From contig JAHJDU010000022.1 in assembly GCA_018812385.1 (NCBI GenBank), forward strand, positions 1 to 8,122: 8,122 bases of DNA, read 5' to 3'. Positions 1 through 6,743 of the stretch are shown here, in pieces. The stretch's first letter is position 1; each line of letters starts with the position of its first letter. Origin of the DNA: Pseudomonadota bacterium (lineage in GTDB: Bacteria > Desulfobacterota > Desulfobacteria > Desulfobacterales > Desulfobacteraceae). Under the pieces are notes generated by a model. The model did not search any database and was not told the origin of the DNA. It saw nothing but the letters and a program-made list of their open reading frames with translations. The position numbers and the translations under genes are program-made.

Positions 1-237
1 AAAGATTTCAAAATCTTTGGGCTTTACAAAAGCTGTCTCTATATCAACCTTATGGTTCCATGAAAGAATAATTTCTTTGTCGTCAGAAATATATTTCAAA
101 TCAAACGGGGATGCAATTTTTTGTCCTTTTATTTCAGGCGCCAATGGAAGGCCTTTTTTCCCGCATCCTGAAAACGCCAGGATAATGATTCCAGACAATA
201 CCATTAAGGACTGAATGACGGCTCTCTTATTTTTCAT
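1..237 (-). CDS. Putative outer-membrane lipoprotein, N-terminal part (runs off window)
   Basis: The first 79 codons of a gene whose 3' end lies beyond the window. The ATG at 237-235 overlaps the argH stop (ATGA), and a purine-rich AGGGGAG at 249-255, inside argH, can serve as its Shine-Dalgarno. Residues 1-25 form a lipoprotein signal peptide: basic start (MKNKR), hydrophobic stretch (about 11-22) and lipobox FSGC with the lipidated cysteine at 25. The mature start CGKKGLPLAP resembles the small 'CGxKGPLxxP' lipoproteins found beside argH/lysA in many proteobacteria. After about residue 45, the pattern FDLKYISDDKEIILSWNHK looks like the opening strands of a fibronectin type III domain. The signal peptide is seen directly; the FN3 assignment is inference from a short stretch. 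Residue 26 is Gly, not Asp, so outer-membrane sorting is likely if a Lol system exists. Function unknown. Confidence 0.75.
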   Translation of the reverse strand, partial: MKNKRAVIQSLMVLSGIIILAFSGCGKKGLPLAPEIKGQKIASPFDLKYISDDKEIILSWNHKVDIETAFVKPKDFEIF

Positions 238-1616
238 TGTAAGCCAAGCTCCCCTGCTGCTTTTTTAACTGCCTGTTTAACATTATCAAAGCCGGTTCCC
301 CCATAGGTGATCCGTCTTGAAATCGTTTTATCAATTTCAATAAATTCATAGACATCTTTTTCTATCAGCTCACTTAAGGCTTTAAACTCTTGAATGGTCA
401 TATCATCGAGTTCTTTTCCCTGGTCCAGGGCATGGGCAACAGCTTGTCCTGCCACGGCATGGGCCTGGCGAAAGGTCATACCCTTTGACACCAGATAATC
501 GGCAAGATCAGTGGCATTTAAAAACCCATGTTTGCAGGCATTAAACATTCTGTCTTTATGAATTTCTATGTTTCCAAACATCCGGGTATAGACATCAGTA
601 CAGATTTTGAGCGTATCCACTGTATCAAACAAAGGTTCCTTATCTTCCTGCATATCTTTATTATATGCCAGGGGCAATGATTTCATCAGGGTAAGGATAT
701 TAATAAGGTTACCCAAAACCCGGCCTGTTTTACCCCTTACCAGTTCTGCCACATCAGGATTCTTTTTTTGGGGCATGATACTGGAGCCCGTGGTAAAAGA
801 GTCTGAGATGGTAATAAAAGAAAATTCAGAGGAAGACCAGAGAATCATCTCTTCGGAAAGCCTTGAAAAATGAATCATGGCAATGGATGCATGGGCGATG
901 AACTCCATGACAAAATCCCTGTCAGACACAGAATCAATGCTGTTATCCGAGACCTTTGAAAAACAAAGCAGTTCTTTTGTAAATTCACGATTCAAGGGAT
1001 AAGTCGTGCCTGCAAGCGCTGCCGCACCCAGCGGCATGACATCAATTCTTTTAAAACAATCTTCAAACCTTTGGATATCCCGTTTAAACATTTCATAATA
1101 TGCCATCAGATGATGGGAAAAGAGGACGGGTTGAGCCCTTTGAAGATGCGTATACCCGGGCATGATCACATCCAGGTGCTTTTGGGCCATTGTGACAAGG
1201 GCTTTTTGAAAGCCAGTTAAAAGGCCTATAATGAGTCTTGTCTCTTTTTTTAAATATATCCTCACGTCCAAAGCAACCTGATCATTACGGCTACGTCCTG
1301 TATGAAGCTTTTTTCCCACATCTCCGACCTCTTTTCCCAGAGCATCTTCAATATGCATATGAATGTCTTCAAGGCTGGCGGAAAAGGCAATTTCATTATT
1401 CTCAATTTTCTTTCTTACCTTTTCAAGCCCTTCAATAATGGTCCTGGCATCAGTCTCGGGTATGATGGATTCTTTTGCCATCATTTTTACATGGGCAATG
1501 CTTCCTTCAATGTCACTGTCATAAAGCCGTTTGTCAACATCAATGGATGCATTGAATTTTTCAACCAAATCATCCGTGCTTTGGGAAAATCGTCCGCCCC
1601 AGAGTTTTTCATTCAT
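234..1616 (-). CDS. argH: Argininosuccinate lyase
   Basis: ArgH cleaves argininosuccinate into arginine and fumarate, the last step of arginine synthesis, as a cytosolic homotetramer of the fumarase/aspartase superfamily. The 460 residues match the family's usual length. Visible motifs are the N-terminal LWGGRF (5-10), HTGRSRNDQ (105-113), the GYTHLQRAQP stretch with the catalytic-region Thr-His (154-163), and the mobile signature loop GSSIMPQKKNP (277-287) carrying the catalytic serine. YNKDMQEDKEPLFD (318-331) is also typical. The gene starts with ATG; an AAGGAA at 1628-1633, 11 nt upstream, is a somewhat distant Shine-Dalgarno. A 111-bp gap with a large palindrome separates it from argF, and it overlaps the lipoprotein gene downstream by 4 bp. 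The gene is intact. Its substrate must come from an ArgG encoded outside this window. Confidence 0.97.
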   Translation of the reverse strand: MNEKLWGGRFSQSTDDLVEKFNASIDVDKRLYDSDIEGSIAHVKMMAKESIIPETDARTIIEGLEKVRKKIENNEIAFSASLEDIHMHIEDALGKEVGDVGKKLHTGRSRNDQVALDVRIYLKKETRLIIGLLTGFQKALVTMAQKHLDVIMPGYTHLQRAQPVLFSHHLMAYYEMFKRDIQRFEDCFKRIDVMPLGAAALAGTTYPLNREFTKELLCFSKVSDNSIDSVSDRDFVMEFIAHASIAMIHFSRLSEEMILWSSSEFSFITISDSFTTGSSIMPQKKNPDVAELVRGKTGRVLGNLINILTLMKSLPLAYNKDMQEDKEPLFDTVDTLKICTDVYTRMFGNIEIHKDRMFNACKHGFLNATDLADYLVSKGMTFRQAHAVAGQAVAHALDQGKELDDMTIQEFKALSELIEKDVYEFIEIDKTISRRITYGGTGFDNVKQAVKKAAGELGLQ

Positions 1617-1627
1617 TGTATATTGAA

Positions 1628-1633
1628 TTCCTT
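1628..1633 (-). promoter_or_regulatory. Probable ribosome binding site of argH
   Basis: AAGGAA on the minus strand, 11 nt before the argH ATG. The spacing is longer than ideal. The site lies 12 nt beyond the foot of the palindrome at 1646-1719, so folding of that RNA could influence access to it. Confidence 0.4.
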
Positions 1634-1645
1634 ATTATATTTATC

Positions 1646-1719
1646 TTCACCATGAAGAGCATGAAGGACATGAAGTTTCACACGCACATCTTCATGTTCT
1701 TCGTGTCCTTCATGGTGAA
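1646..1719. repeat. Long imperfect palindrome with 9-nt internal periodicity (argF-argH gap)
   Basis: Two 30-nt arms, 1646-1675 and 1690-1719, match as inverted repeats at 26 of 30 positions around a 14-nt loop. Each arm starts with TTCACCATGAAG and continues as a run of (A[TC]GAAG)NNC units spaced 9 nt apart, so the hairpin could also pair in shifted register. In the transcript it would form a strong stem directly between the argF stop and the argH ribosome binding site. No U-run follows (the RNA continues GATAAATATAATAAGG), so it is not a classical terminator. Similar 'ATGAAGGACATGAAG' palindromes are, as I recall, scattered intergenically in many environmental genomes. The dispersed-repeat interpretation is inference; the inverted repeat itself is seen directly. 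Confidence 0.85.
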
Positions 1720-1727
1720 TAATTGCT

Positions 1728-2645
1728 TTAATTACCTAAAATCAAACTTTCCAGAATGGCTTTATGCATATGTCTTTTGTTTTCTGCCTGGTCCCAGAAC
1801 ACACTATTAATATCCTCCAGAACATCTTCTGCAATTTCTTCACCCCGGTGAGCAGGCAGGCAATGCATCACCATCACGTCCTGCTTTGCCCTGGATAACA
1901 GGTCTTTATTTACCTGAAATCCTTTAAAGGCAATGATCCGTTTAGATAATTCATCTTCATCCCCCATACTTGCCCAGACATCGGTATAAACCACATCTGC
2001 ATTTTTAACCGCTTCTTTGGGATCATTTGTAAAAACAATATTGCTTTTCTCTTTAGCCAATGCTGGTTCAATGATATGAGGATTTACACTATAATTTTCC
2101 GGACATGCCACAACCAGGTCAAGCCCGAGAACGCTTGCAGCATTGATCCAGGAATTAACCACATTATTCCCGTCTCCAACCCAGGCAATTTTTATATTCT
2201 TATATCCCCCTTTGTGTTCAATTATGGTCATAATATCACTCAATATCTGACAGGGATGAAAAGAATCCGTAAGGGCATTGATAACAGGGATGGTTGAGTT
2301 TTGAGCAAACTCTTCAACCAGGGAGTGGTCAAAGGTTCTCATGGCAAGACAATCAACATATCTTGAAAGAACCCTTGCCGTATCCTTGGCTGGTTCGTTC
2401 CTGGAAATCTGAGTATCCTGAGTACTCATGTAGATGGGATGACCTCCAAGCTGGATCATTGCAGTTTCAAACGCTACCCTTGTCCGGGTTGATTTTTTAT
2501 CAAAGATCAAGCCCAGACTCTTTCCCGTCAATACTTTATCAAGGATACCCCTGGCATATCTTTCCTTTAACTGGATAGCCCGGGCAAACAGGTTTTCAAA
2601 GTCATCTTTTTCAAGATCCAAAAGAGATAATAAATCTTTTTTCAC
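1728..2645 (-). CDS. argF: Ornithine carbamoyltransferase
   Basis: ArgF transfers the carbamoyl group of carbamoyl phosphate to ornithine, giving citrulline (step 6 of arginine synthesis); it is normally a cytosolic trimer. The 305 residues are the normal length. The carbamoyl-phosphate loop STRTR is at 52-56, HPCQ at 130-133, the ornithine-binding DVWASMG at 222-228, and HCLP at 261-264. The SMG and HCLP motifs separate it from aspartate carbamoyltransferase. The start is GTG (2645-2643), supported by AGGAGA at 2651-2656, 5 nt upstream. The argD stop is only 14 nt upstream, so the two are surely cotranscribed. A catabolic role cannot be excluded from sequence, but the argB-argD-argF-argH context points to biosynthesis. 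Confidence 0.97.
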   Translation of the reverse strand: MKKDLLSLLDLEKDDFENLFARAIQLKERYARGILDKVLTGKSLGLIFDKKSTRTRVAFETAMIQLGGHPIYMSTQDTQISRNEPAKDTARVLSRYVDCLAMRTFDHSLVEEFAQNSTIPVINALTDSFHPCQILSDIMTIIEHKGGYKNIKIAWVGDGNNVVNSWINAASVLGLDLVVACPENYSVNPHIIEPALAKEKSNIVFTNDPKEAVKNADVVYTDVWASMGDEDELSKRIIAFKGFQVNKDLLSRAKQDVMVMHCLPAHRGEEIAEDVLEDINSVFWDQAENKRHMHKAILESLILGN

Positions 2646-2650
2646 AACAA

Positions 2651-2656
2651 TCTCCT
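2651..2656 (-). promoter_or_regulatory. Shine-Dalgarno fixing the GTG start of argF
   Basis: AGGAGA on the minus strand, 5 nt before GTG at 2645-2643 and within the 14-nt argD-argF gap. It is the strongest ribosome binding site of the window and supports the non-ATG start. Confidence 0.75.
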
Positions 2657-2659
2657 AAA

Positions 2660-3832
2660 TTATAAAAGGCTGTCCAATTCTTTTATCAGCCTGTCAATTT
2701 CTTGTTCTTCTATAATTAATGGTGGGGCAAATCTTAAAATTTTATCCTGGATTCCATTTATTATAAAACCTTTTTTAAATAATTCTACTACTATAGAGCC
2801 AGCATCCTTATCAAGTTCCATGCCCAGTAAAAGGCCTTTTCCCCTGACATCAACAACTCTTGCGTGTTTTTCTTTGAGTTTTTTCAATTCTTCCTTAAAA
2901 TATTCACCAATCTGACAAACTTTATCCAAAAAGATTTCTTTACTGATAATATTCACCACCTCCAAAGCTGCTGCTGCTGCAAGGGGTGTTCCTCCAAAAG
3001 TTGTGGCATGACTTCCAAAATCAAACCCCGTTGCAGCATCCTGGGTTGCCAGCATGGCACCGATGGGAAGACCATTTCCAAGCGCCTTTGCAAGGGTCAT
3101 AATATCAGGTGTGATACCATAAAGTTCATGTGCAAACAAAGTGCCGCATCGTCCCATACCACACTGAATCTCATCAAAAATCAATAAAATTTTCTTATCA
3201 TTGCAAAGTTCTCTTACAGCGATAAGATAATCAGGATCTGCAGGAATAATCCCGCCTTCACCCTGTACGGGTTCAAGCATGATGGCACAGACCGTTTCAT
3301 CTATTTCATTTTTCAAGGCATCAATATCATTAAAGGGAACATAGGAAAATCCTTTAAGCAGCGGATAAAATCCATCCTTGATTTTATCCTGTCCTGTGGC
3401 ACTCAAGGTGGCCATGGTCCGCCCATGAAAAGATTGTTCCATTGTGATGATCTTAAATCGGTTCTTTTCCCCTTTTTTCTGGAAATATCGCCTGCTAAGT
3501 TTTATGGCAGCCTCATTAGCCTCTGCACCTGAATTTGCAAAAAATACCCTGTCTGCAAAACTTTTTTCACAAAGCTTTGATGCAAGATCTGCCTGGGGCC
3601 TGGTATAAAAAAGGTTAGACACGTGAACAAGGGTGGATGCCTGTCTGGTAATTGCTTCCGTGATTTTCGGATGACAGTGCCCAAGACTGCAGACGGCAAT
3701 CCCGGCTAAAAAATCTGTATATTTTTTTCCATCCTCATCCCAGAGAAAAACTCCCTCCCCCTTAACAAATGCTTTGCCTTGTCTTTGATAAGTTTGAAAT
3801 ATAAAATCGTCTGTTTTTTTAATTGAATCCAT
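2660..3832 (-). CDS. argD: Acetylornithine aminotransferase (PLP-dependent, class III)
   Basis: ArgD converts N-acetylglutamate semialdehyde to N-acetylornithine with glutamate as amino donor (step 4 of arginine synthesis). Family members often also act as N-succinyldiaminopimelate aminotransferase in lysine synthesis. I call ATG at 3832-3830 (390 residues) rather than TTG at 3838, because AAGAGG at 3839-3844 lies 6 nt before the ATG and directly abuts the TTG. In this numbering, GAEANEAAIK (102-111) contacts the PLP phosphate, SFHGRT is at 134-139, Asp220 in FDEIQ binds the pyridine nitrogen, and Lys249 in TLAKALGNG forms the Schiff base. Length is typical. The order argB-argD-argF favours the arginine enzyme over an ornithine or 4-aminobutyrate aminotransferase. 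Confidence 0.95.
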   Translation of the reverse strand: MDSIKKTDDFIFQTYQRQGKAFVKGEGVFLWDEDGKKYTDFLAGIAVCSLGHCHPKITEAITRQASTLVHVSNLFYTRPQADLASKLCEKSFADRVFFANSGAEANEAAIKLSRRYFQKKGEKNRFKIITMEQSFHGRTMATLSATGQDKIKDGFYPLLKGFSYVPFNDIDALKNEIDETVCAIMLEPVQGEGGIIPADPDYLIAVRELCNDKKILLIFDEIQCGMGRCGTLFAHELYGITPDIMTLAKALGNGLPIGAMLATQDAATGFDFGSHATTFGGTPLAAAAALEVVNIISKEIFLDKVCQIGEYFKEELKKLKEKHARVVDVRGKGLLLGMELDKDAGSIVVELFKKGFIINGIQDKILRFAPPLIIEEQEIDRLIKELDSLL

Positions 3833-3838
3833 GTGCAA

Positions 3839-3844
3839 CCTCTT
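3839..3844 (-). promoter_or_regulatory. Shine-Dalgarno deciding the argD start
   Basis: AAGAGG on the minus strand, 6 nt before ATG at 3832. It touches the alternative TTG at 3838, which therefore cannot be served by it. It borders the first (argD-proximal) unit of the 13-bp tandem repeat. Confidence 0.65.
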
Positions 3845-3883
3845 TATTTAAAGGCTATATTTAAAGGCCATATTTAAAGTCTA
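3845..3883. repeat. Three tandem 13-bp repeats between argB and argD
   Basis: On the plus strand the unit is TATTTAAAGGCTA at 3845-3857, TATTTAAAGGCCA at 3858-3870 and TATTTAAAGTCTA at 3871-3883. Units 2 and 3 each differ from unit 1 at one position. The last unit includes the argB stop codon (TAG on the minus strand), and the first abuts the argD Shine-Dalgarno. Each unit holds the palindrome TTTAAA. The array makes up nearly all of the 48-nt argB-argD gap. Confidence 0.9.
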
Positions 3884-4759
3884 GGCCACAAAGACCTGGG
3901 TACCAATACCGGAATCGGTAAATAACTCAAGCAATACAGCATGGGACAGTTTCCCATTAATAATATGAGCTTTTTTAACACCATTTGTTAATGCATCCAA
4001 TGCACATTCAACCTTGGGGATCATTCCACCTTTAATCTGTCCTGCACTGATCATATCCATAATGGTTGCTGCATCCACAGAAGAAATTAATTTTTTATCC
4101 ATATCCAGCACACCATCCACATCTGTAACAAGGATCAGACGTTCTGCATTCAAAGCTGCTGCAATCTTTGATGCAACAATATCAGCGTTGATATTATATG
4201 TTTCCCCGTTTTCACCAAGGCCCACTGGCGCAATAACGGGAATAAACCCATTGCCAGTCAGGGTATGTATAATATCCGGATTAATATTGGACACATTGCC
4301 GACCATGCCGGGATCTATGATTTCAGGTGGTTTGTTTTCATCAACCTTATGATAGATGGTCATCTTCTCTGCCGTAATGAGCATGCCGTCCTTTCCGGTT
4401 AACCCCACAGCTTTCCCCCCCTGGCGGTTGATCCTTGCAACAATATCCTTGTTAACCTTACCACCTAAAACCATCTCAACCACGTCCATGGTTTCATCAT
4501 CTGTATATCTCATGCCGCGAATAAACTTAGATGTAATTCCCATGGAATCCAGAACCTTATTGATCTGGGGGCCACCACCATGAACCACAACGGGATTTAC
4601 CCCGATGTATTTTAACAGGGTGATGTCATTGGCAAAATCCATTTTCAGGTTTTCATCCACCATGGCATGACCGCCATATTTCACTACAATGGTCTTGCCG
4701 GAAAATCTTTTTATATAAGGCAGGGCCTCAATGAGTATGTCTGCAACACTGTTTTTCAT
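3881..4759 (-). CDS. argB: Acetylglutamate kinase, probably arginine-sensitive type
   Basis: ArgB phosphorylates N-acetylglutamate with ATP (step 2 of arginine synthesis) and belongs to the amino acid kinase fold. The 292 residues are of usual length. Visible are VKYGGHAM with the catalytic lysine 27, the glycine-rich HGGGPQI (60-66), RGMRYTD (81-87) and YNINAD (188-193) for N-acetylglutamate binding, VTDVDGV (211-217), and KGGMIPK (243-249). An N-terminal helix (ADILIEALPYIKRF) and the C-terminal signature HAVLLELFTDSGIGT (273-287) match those known from hexameric kinases inhibited by arginine, so feedback control is likely (inference from family knowledge). The ATG overlaps the hslU stop (ATGA), and AAGG at 4768-4771, inside hslU, is the likely ribosome binding site, suggesting translational coupling. 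Confidence 0.97.
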   Translation of the reverse strand: MKNSVADILIEALPYIKRFSGKTIVVKYGGHAMVDENLKMDFANDITLLKYIGVNPVVVHGGGPQINKVLDSMGITSKFIRGMRYTDDETMDVVEMVLGGKVNKDIVARINRQGGKAVGLTGKDGMLITAEKMTIYHKVDENKPPEIIDPGMVGNVSNINPDIIHTLTGNGFIPVIAPVGLGENGETYNINADIVASKIAAALNAERLILVTDVDGVLDMDKKLISSVDAATIMDMISAGQIKGGMIPKVECALDALTNGVKKAHIINGKLSHAVLLELFTDSGIGTQVFVA

Positions 4760-6129
4760 AGGATATACCTTGCTAAATCTTCATTTTCAACAATATCCAT
4801 CAATTGTTTTTCCACAAAAGAAGCATCAATGACAATATGTTTTTCTTCTATATCCGGTGCGTTGAAAAGAATATCTTCCAATAGTTTTTCCATTACAGTA
4901 TGAAGCCTTCTGGCACCAATATTCTCTGTTGTGGAATTGACTTTCTCGGCAATGGCTGAAATTTTTTCAACGGCACCGGAAGTAAACTCAATTTCTATAC
5001 CTTCTGTTCTTAAAAGGGCAATATATTGAAGTACAAGAGCATTTTTAGGCTCTGTTAAAATCCGAATAAATTCATCGGCACCCAGAGAGTTGAGTTCCAC
5101 CCTTATGGGGAACCTTCCCTGGAGTTCCGGGATCAGGTCTGATGGTTTTGACATATGAAATGCGCCGGAAGCAATAAATAGAATATGATCGGTTTTTACA
5201 ATACCATACTTTGTTGGAACAGTGCTTCCTTCTACAATGGGCAGAAGATCTCTTTGAACTCCTTCTTTTGAAACTTCTGGGCCATAGCTTTTGTCTTTGC
5301 TCACAATTTTATCGATTTCATCAATAAAAATTATCCCGGACTGCTCCACCATTGTGACGGCTTCTGTCTTTATTTGCTCCATGTCAACAAGATGGGATGC
5401 TTCTTCCTGGGTCACAAGTTTTAGGGCATCTTTAATTTTCACCTTGCGACGTTTTGTATTTTTGGGCATCAGGTTTCCCAGCATATCTTTGATATTAATT
5501 CCCATCTCCTCAATTCCCGCATTGGAAAAAATCTCAACCATGGGAGAAGATTTATCTGCCACCTCAAGATCAATTTGTCTTGAATCAAGTTTCCCGGCTC
5601 GCAGCATTTTCCTTAGCTTTTCCCGAGTAGATGCCTTTGGTTGATCCTCTTCACCCTCCTGCCCGATTGTAATAATATCAAGATCATTTGATATGCTTGG
5701 TCCAGTTTTTGATGATGGCGGCAGCAAAATATCCAGGAGCCTTTCTTCGGCCAGCCTGGCTGCTTTTTCCTGTACTGCTTCCTGTTGCCGGGCTCTTAAA
5801 TTATTTACAGTCAGTTCCACAATATCCCTGATCATGGATTCAACATCCCGGCCCACATATCCCACCTCAGTAAACTTGGATGCTTCCACCTTATAAAAAG
5901 GGGAATCCGTCAAATTGGCAAGCCGTCTTGCTATCTCTGTTTTCCCCACACCAGTGGGGCCGATCAATATAATGTTTTTTGGAGCGATCTCGTCTTGAAG
6001 GTCTTGTTCAACCTGCCGTCTTCTCCATCTGTTTCTAAGGGCAATGGCAACTGATTTCTTGGCATTCTTTTGACCGATAATATATTTGTCCAGCTCTGTA
6101 ACAATCTGTCCTGGTTTTAAATCTTTCAT
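4756..6129 (-). CDS. hslU: ATP-dependent protease ATPase subunit HslU (ClpY)
   Basis: HslU is the hexameric AAA+ unfoldase that feeds substrates into the HslV peptidase in the cytosol. I start it at ATG 6129-6127, giving MKDLKPGQIVTELDKYIIGQ, the usual family N-terminus, with 457 residues (E. coli 443). The open frame extends to 6228 but only by reading into hslV. Walker A GPTGVGKTE is at 57-65, pore loop GYVG at 90-93, Walker B IIFIDEID at 266-273, the GRFPIR segment with the probable arginine finger at 338-343, and sensor 2 GARRL at 405-409. The less conserved stretch from about 110 to 240 is the I-domain. The C-terminal EDLARYIL (450-457) is the tail that docks into HslV. It follows hslV after 56 nt with a weak AGAGAA ribosome binding site, and overlaps argB by 4 bp. 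Confidence 0.97.
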   Translation of the reverse strand: MKDLKPGQIVTELDKYIIGQKNAKKSVAIALRNRWRRRQVEQDLQDEIAPKNIILIGPTGVGKTEIARRLANLTDSPFYKVEASKFTEVGYVGRDVESMIRDIVELTVNNLRARQQEAVQEKAARLAEERLLDILLPPSSKTGPSISNDLDIITIGQEGEEDQPKASTREKLRKMLRAGKLDSRQIDLEVADKSSPMVEIFSNAGIEEMGINIKDMLGNLMPKNTKRRKVKIKDALKLVTQEEASHLVDMEQIKTEAVTMVEQSGIIFIDEIDKIVSKDKSYGPEVSKEGVQRDLLPIVEGSTVPTKYGIVKTDHILFIASGAFHMSKPSDLIPELQGRFPIRVELNSLGADEFIRILTEPKNALVLQYIALLRTEGIEIEFTSGAVEKISAIAEKVNSTTENIGARRLHTVMEKLLEDILFNAPDIEEKHIVIDASFVEKQLMDIVENEDLARYIL

Positions 6130-6163
6130 TGTTTTATTTTCTCTTGTGCTTGTATACGGAGTA

Positions 6164-6177
6164 AGGCTTTTAAGCCT
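6164..6177. repeat. Small hairpin in the hslV-hslU gap
   Basis: AGGCTT-TT-AAGCCT is a perfect inverted repeat that can fold as a 5-bp stem with a 4-nt loop. In the transcript it follows GTGGGGTC just after the hslV stop and is followed by TACTCC, so there is no U-run and it is not a terminator. It could modulate the hslV:hslU ratio or be a remnant of a dispersed palindromic repeat; both are inference. Confidence 0.5.
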
Positions 6178-6185
6178 GACCCCAC

Positions 6186-6725
6186 TTATAATTCTTCCAC
6201 TGTGATATGATGATTTGTATAAATACACAAATCCGCCGCAATCTTCATGGCTTTTTCCACAATAGTCCTTGATTCCAAATCCGTATTTTCAATCAGGGCA
6301 ATAGCTGCAGACTGTGCAGCAGTACTGCCCGAACCAATACTGATCACCCCGTCATCGGGTTCAATAACGTCCCCGTTGCCAGACAAAAGATATGTGTTGT
6401 CCTTATCCGCTGCAATCATCATGGCTTCAAGCCGCCTTAAATACTTATCCATCCTCCAGTCACGGGCAAGTTCAACACAGGCCCGTGTTAAATTTCCATT
6501 ATACCTTTCCAGCTTTTTTTCAAGATTTTCTGACAAGGTTAATGCATCTGCCGTGGCTCCGGCAAAACCTACAATAATCTTGTCATTATAAATTCTTCTG
6601 ACTTTTCTGGCCTTGTGTTTTGTTACAACACTTCCCAATGTCACCTGACCATCTCCTGCAAGGACGACTGAATCTTTATGCCTTAAAGCAAGAATGGTTG
6701 TGCCGTGAAATACTTCTTTGTTCAT
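6186..6725 (-). CDS. hslV: ATP-dependent protease peptidase subunit HslV (ClpQ)
   Basis: HslV is the N-terminal-nucleophile threonine peptidase that forms a double hexamer and works with HslU. I choose ATG at 6725-6723 (179 residues) over GTG at 6734, since AGGGTGA at 6731-6737 sits 5 nt before the ATG and overlaps the GTG. The protein starts MNKEVFHGTTI, so a propeptide of 8 residues would be removed to expose Thr9 as the nucleophile. Counting from that threonine, Asp17 (AGDGQ), Lys33 and Ser124 (IGSGS) are in the conserved places. The segment after Ser124 reads GSTAAQSAA where many family members have GG-[PN]-YA, a mild departure. The C-terminus CIYTNHHITVEEL is typical. It lies 18 nt after xerC, as in other xerC-hslV-hslU (codV-clpQ-clpY) operons. 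Confidence 0.96.
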   Translation of the reverse strand: MNKEVFHGTTILALRHKDSVVLAGDGQVTLGSVVTKHKARKVRRIYNDKIIVGFAGATADALTLSENLEKKLERYNGNLTRACVELARDWRMDKYLRRLEAMMIAADKDNTYLLSGNGDVIEPDDGVISIGSGSTAAQSAAIALIENTDLESRTIVEKAMKIAADLCIYTNHHITVEEL

Positions 6726-6730
6726 TTTAA

Positions 6731-6737
6731 TCACCCT
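6731..6737 (-). promoter_or_regulatory. Shine-Dalgarno deciding the hslV start
   Basis: AGGGTGA on the minus strand, 5 nt before ATG at 6725. The competing GTG (6734-6732) lies inside this motif, which argues for the shorter protein. Confidence 0.65.
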
Positions 6738-6743
6738 GTATTT

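Noticed and set aside
1622..1630. ATTGAATTC as an ARG box half-site for an ArgR-type repressor
   Set aside because: Only one half-like match is present; no second half with correct spacing and no tandem copy is visible.
1634..1639. Perfect TATAAT on the minus strand upstream of argH, a possible -10 box
   Set aside because: The AAGGAA ribosome binding site follows immediately, so a transcript starting about 7 nt downstream would lose it. No good -35 is found at 16-18 nt spacing (ATGCTC at best).
1680..1715. Short minus-strand frame MKDTKNMKMCV inside the palindrome as an arginine leader peptide
   Set aside because: It has no arginine codon, no convincing ribosome binding site, and arises simply from the ATGAAG repeat units.
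1646..1719. Factor-independent terminator between argF and argH
   Set aside because: The stem is strong, but the RNA after it is GATAAATATAATAAGG in the transcription direction, with no U-run, and argH needs upstream transcription.
3833..3838. TTG start of argD two codons upstream
   Set aside because: The Shine-Dalgarno AAGAGG directly abuts the TTG, while it is 6 nt from the ATG at 3832.
6130..6228. N-terminal 33-residue extension of hslU
   Set aside because: It would read through the hslV-hslU gap and into the end of hslV. The family N-terminus (MKDLKPGQIV) begins at 6129.
6726..6734. GTG start of hslV three codons upstream
   Set aside because: The GTG lies within the best ribosome binding site, AGGGTGA.
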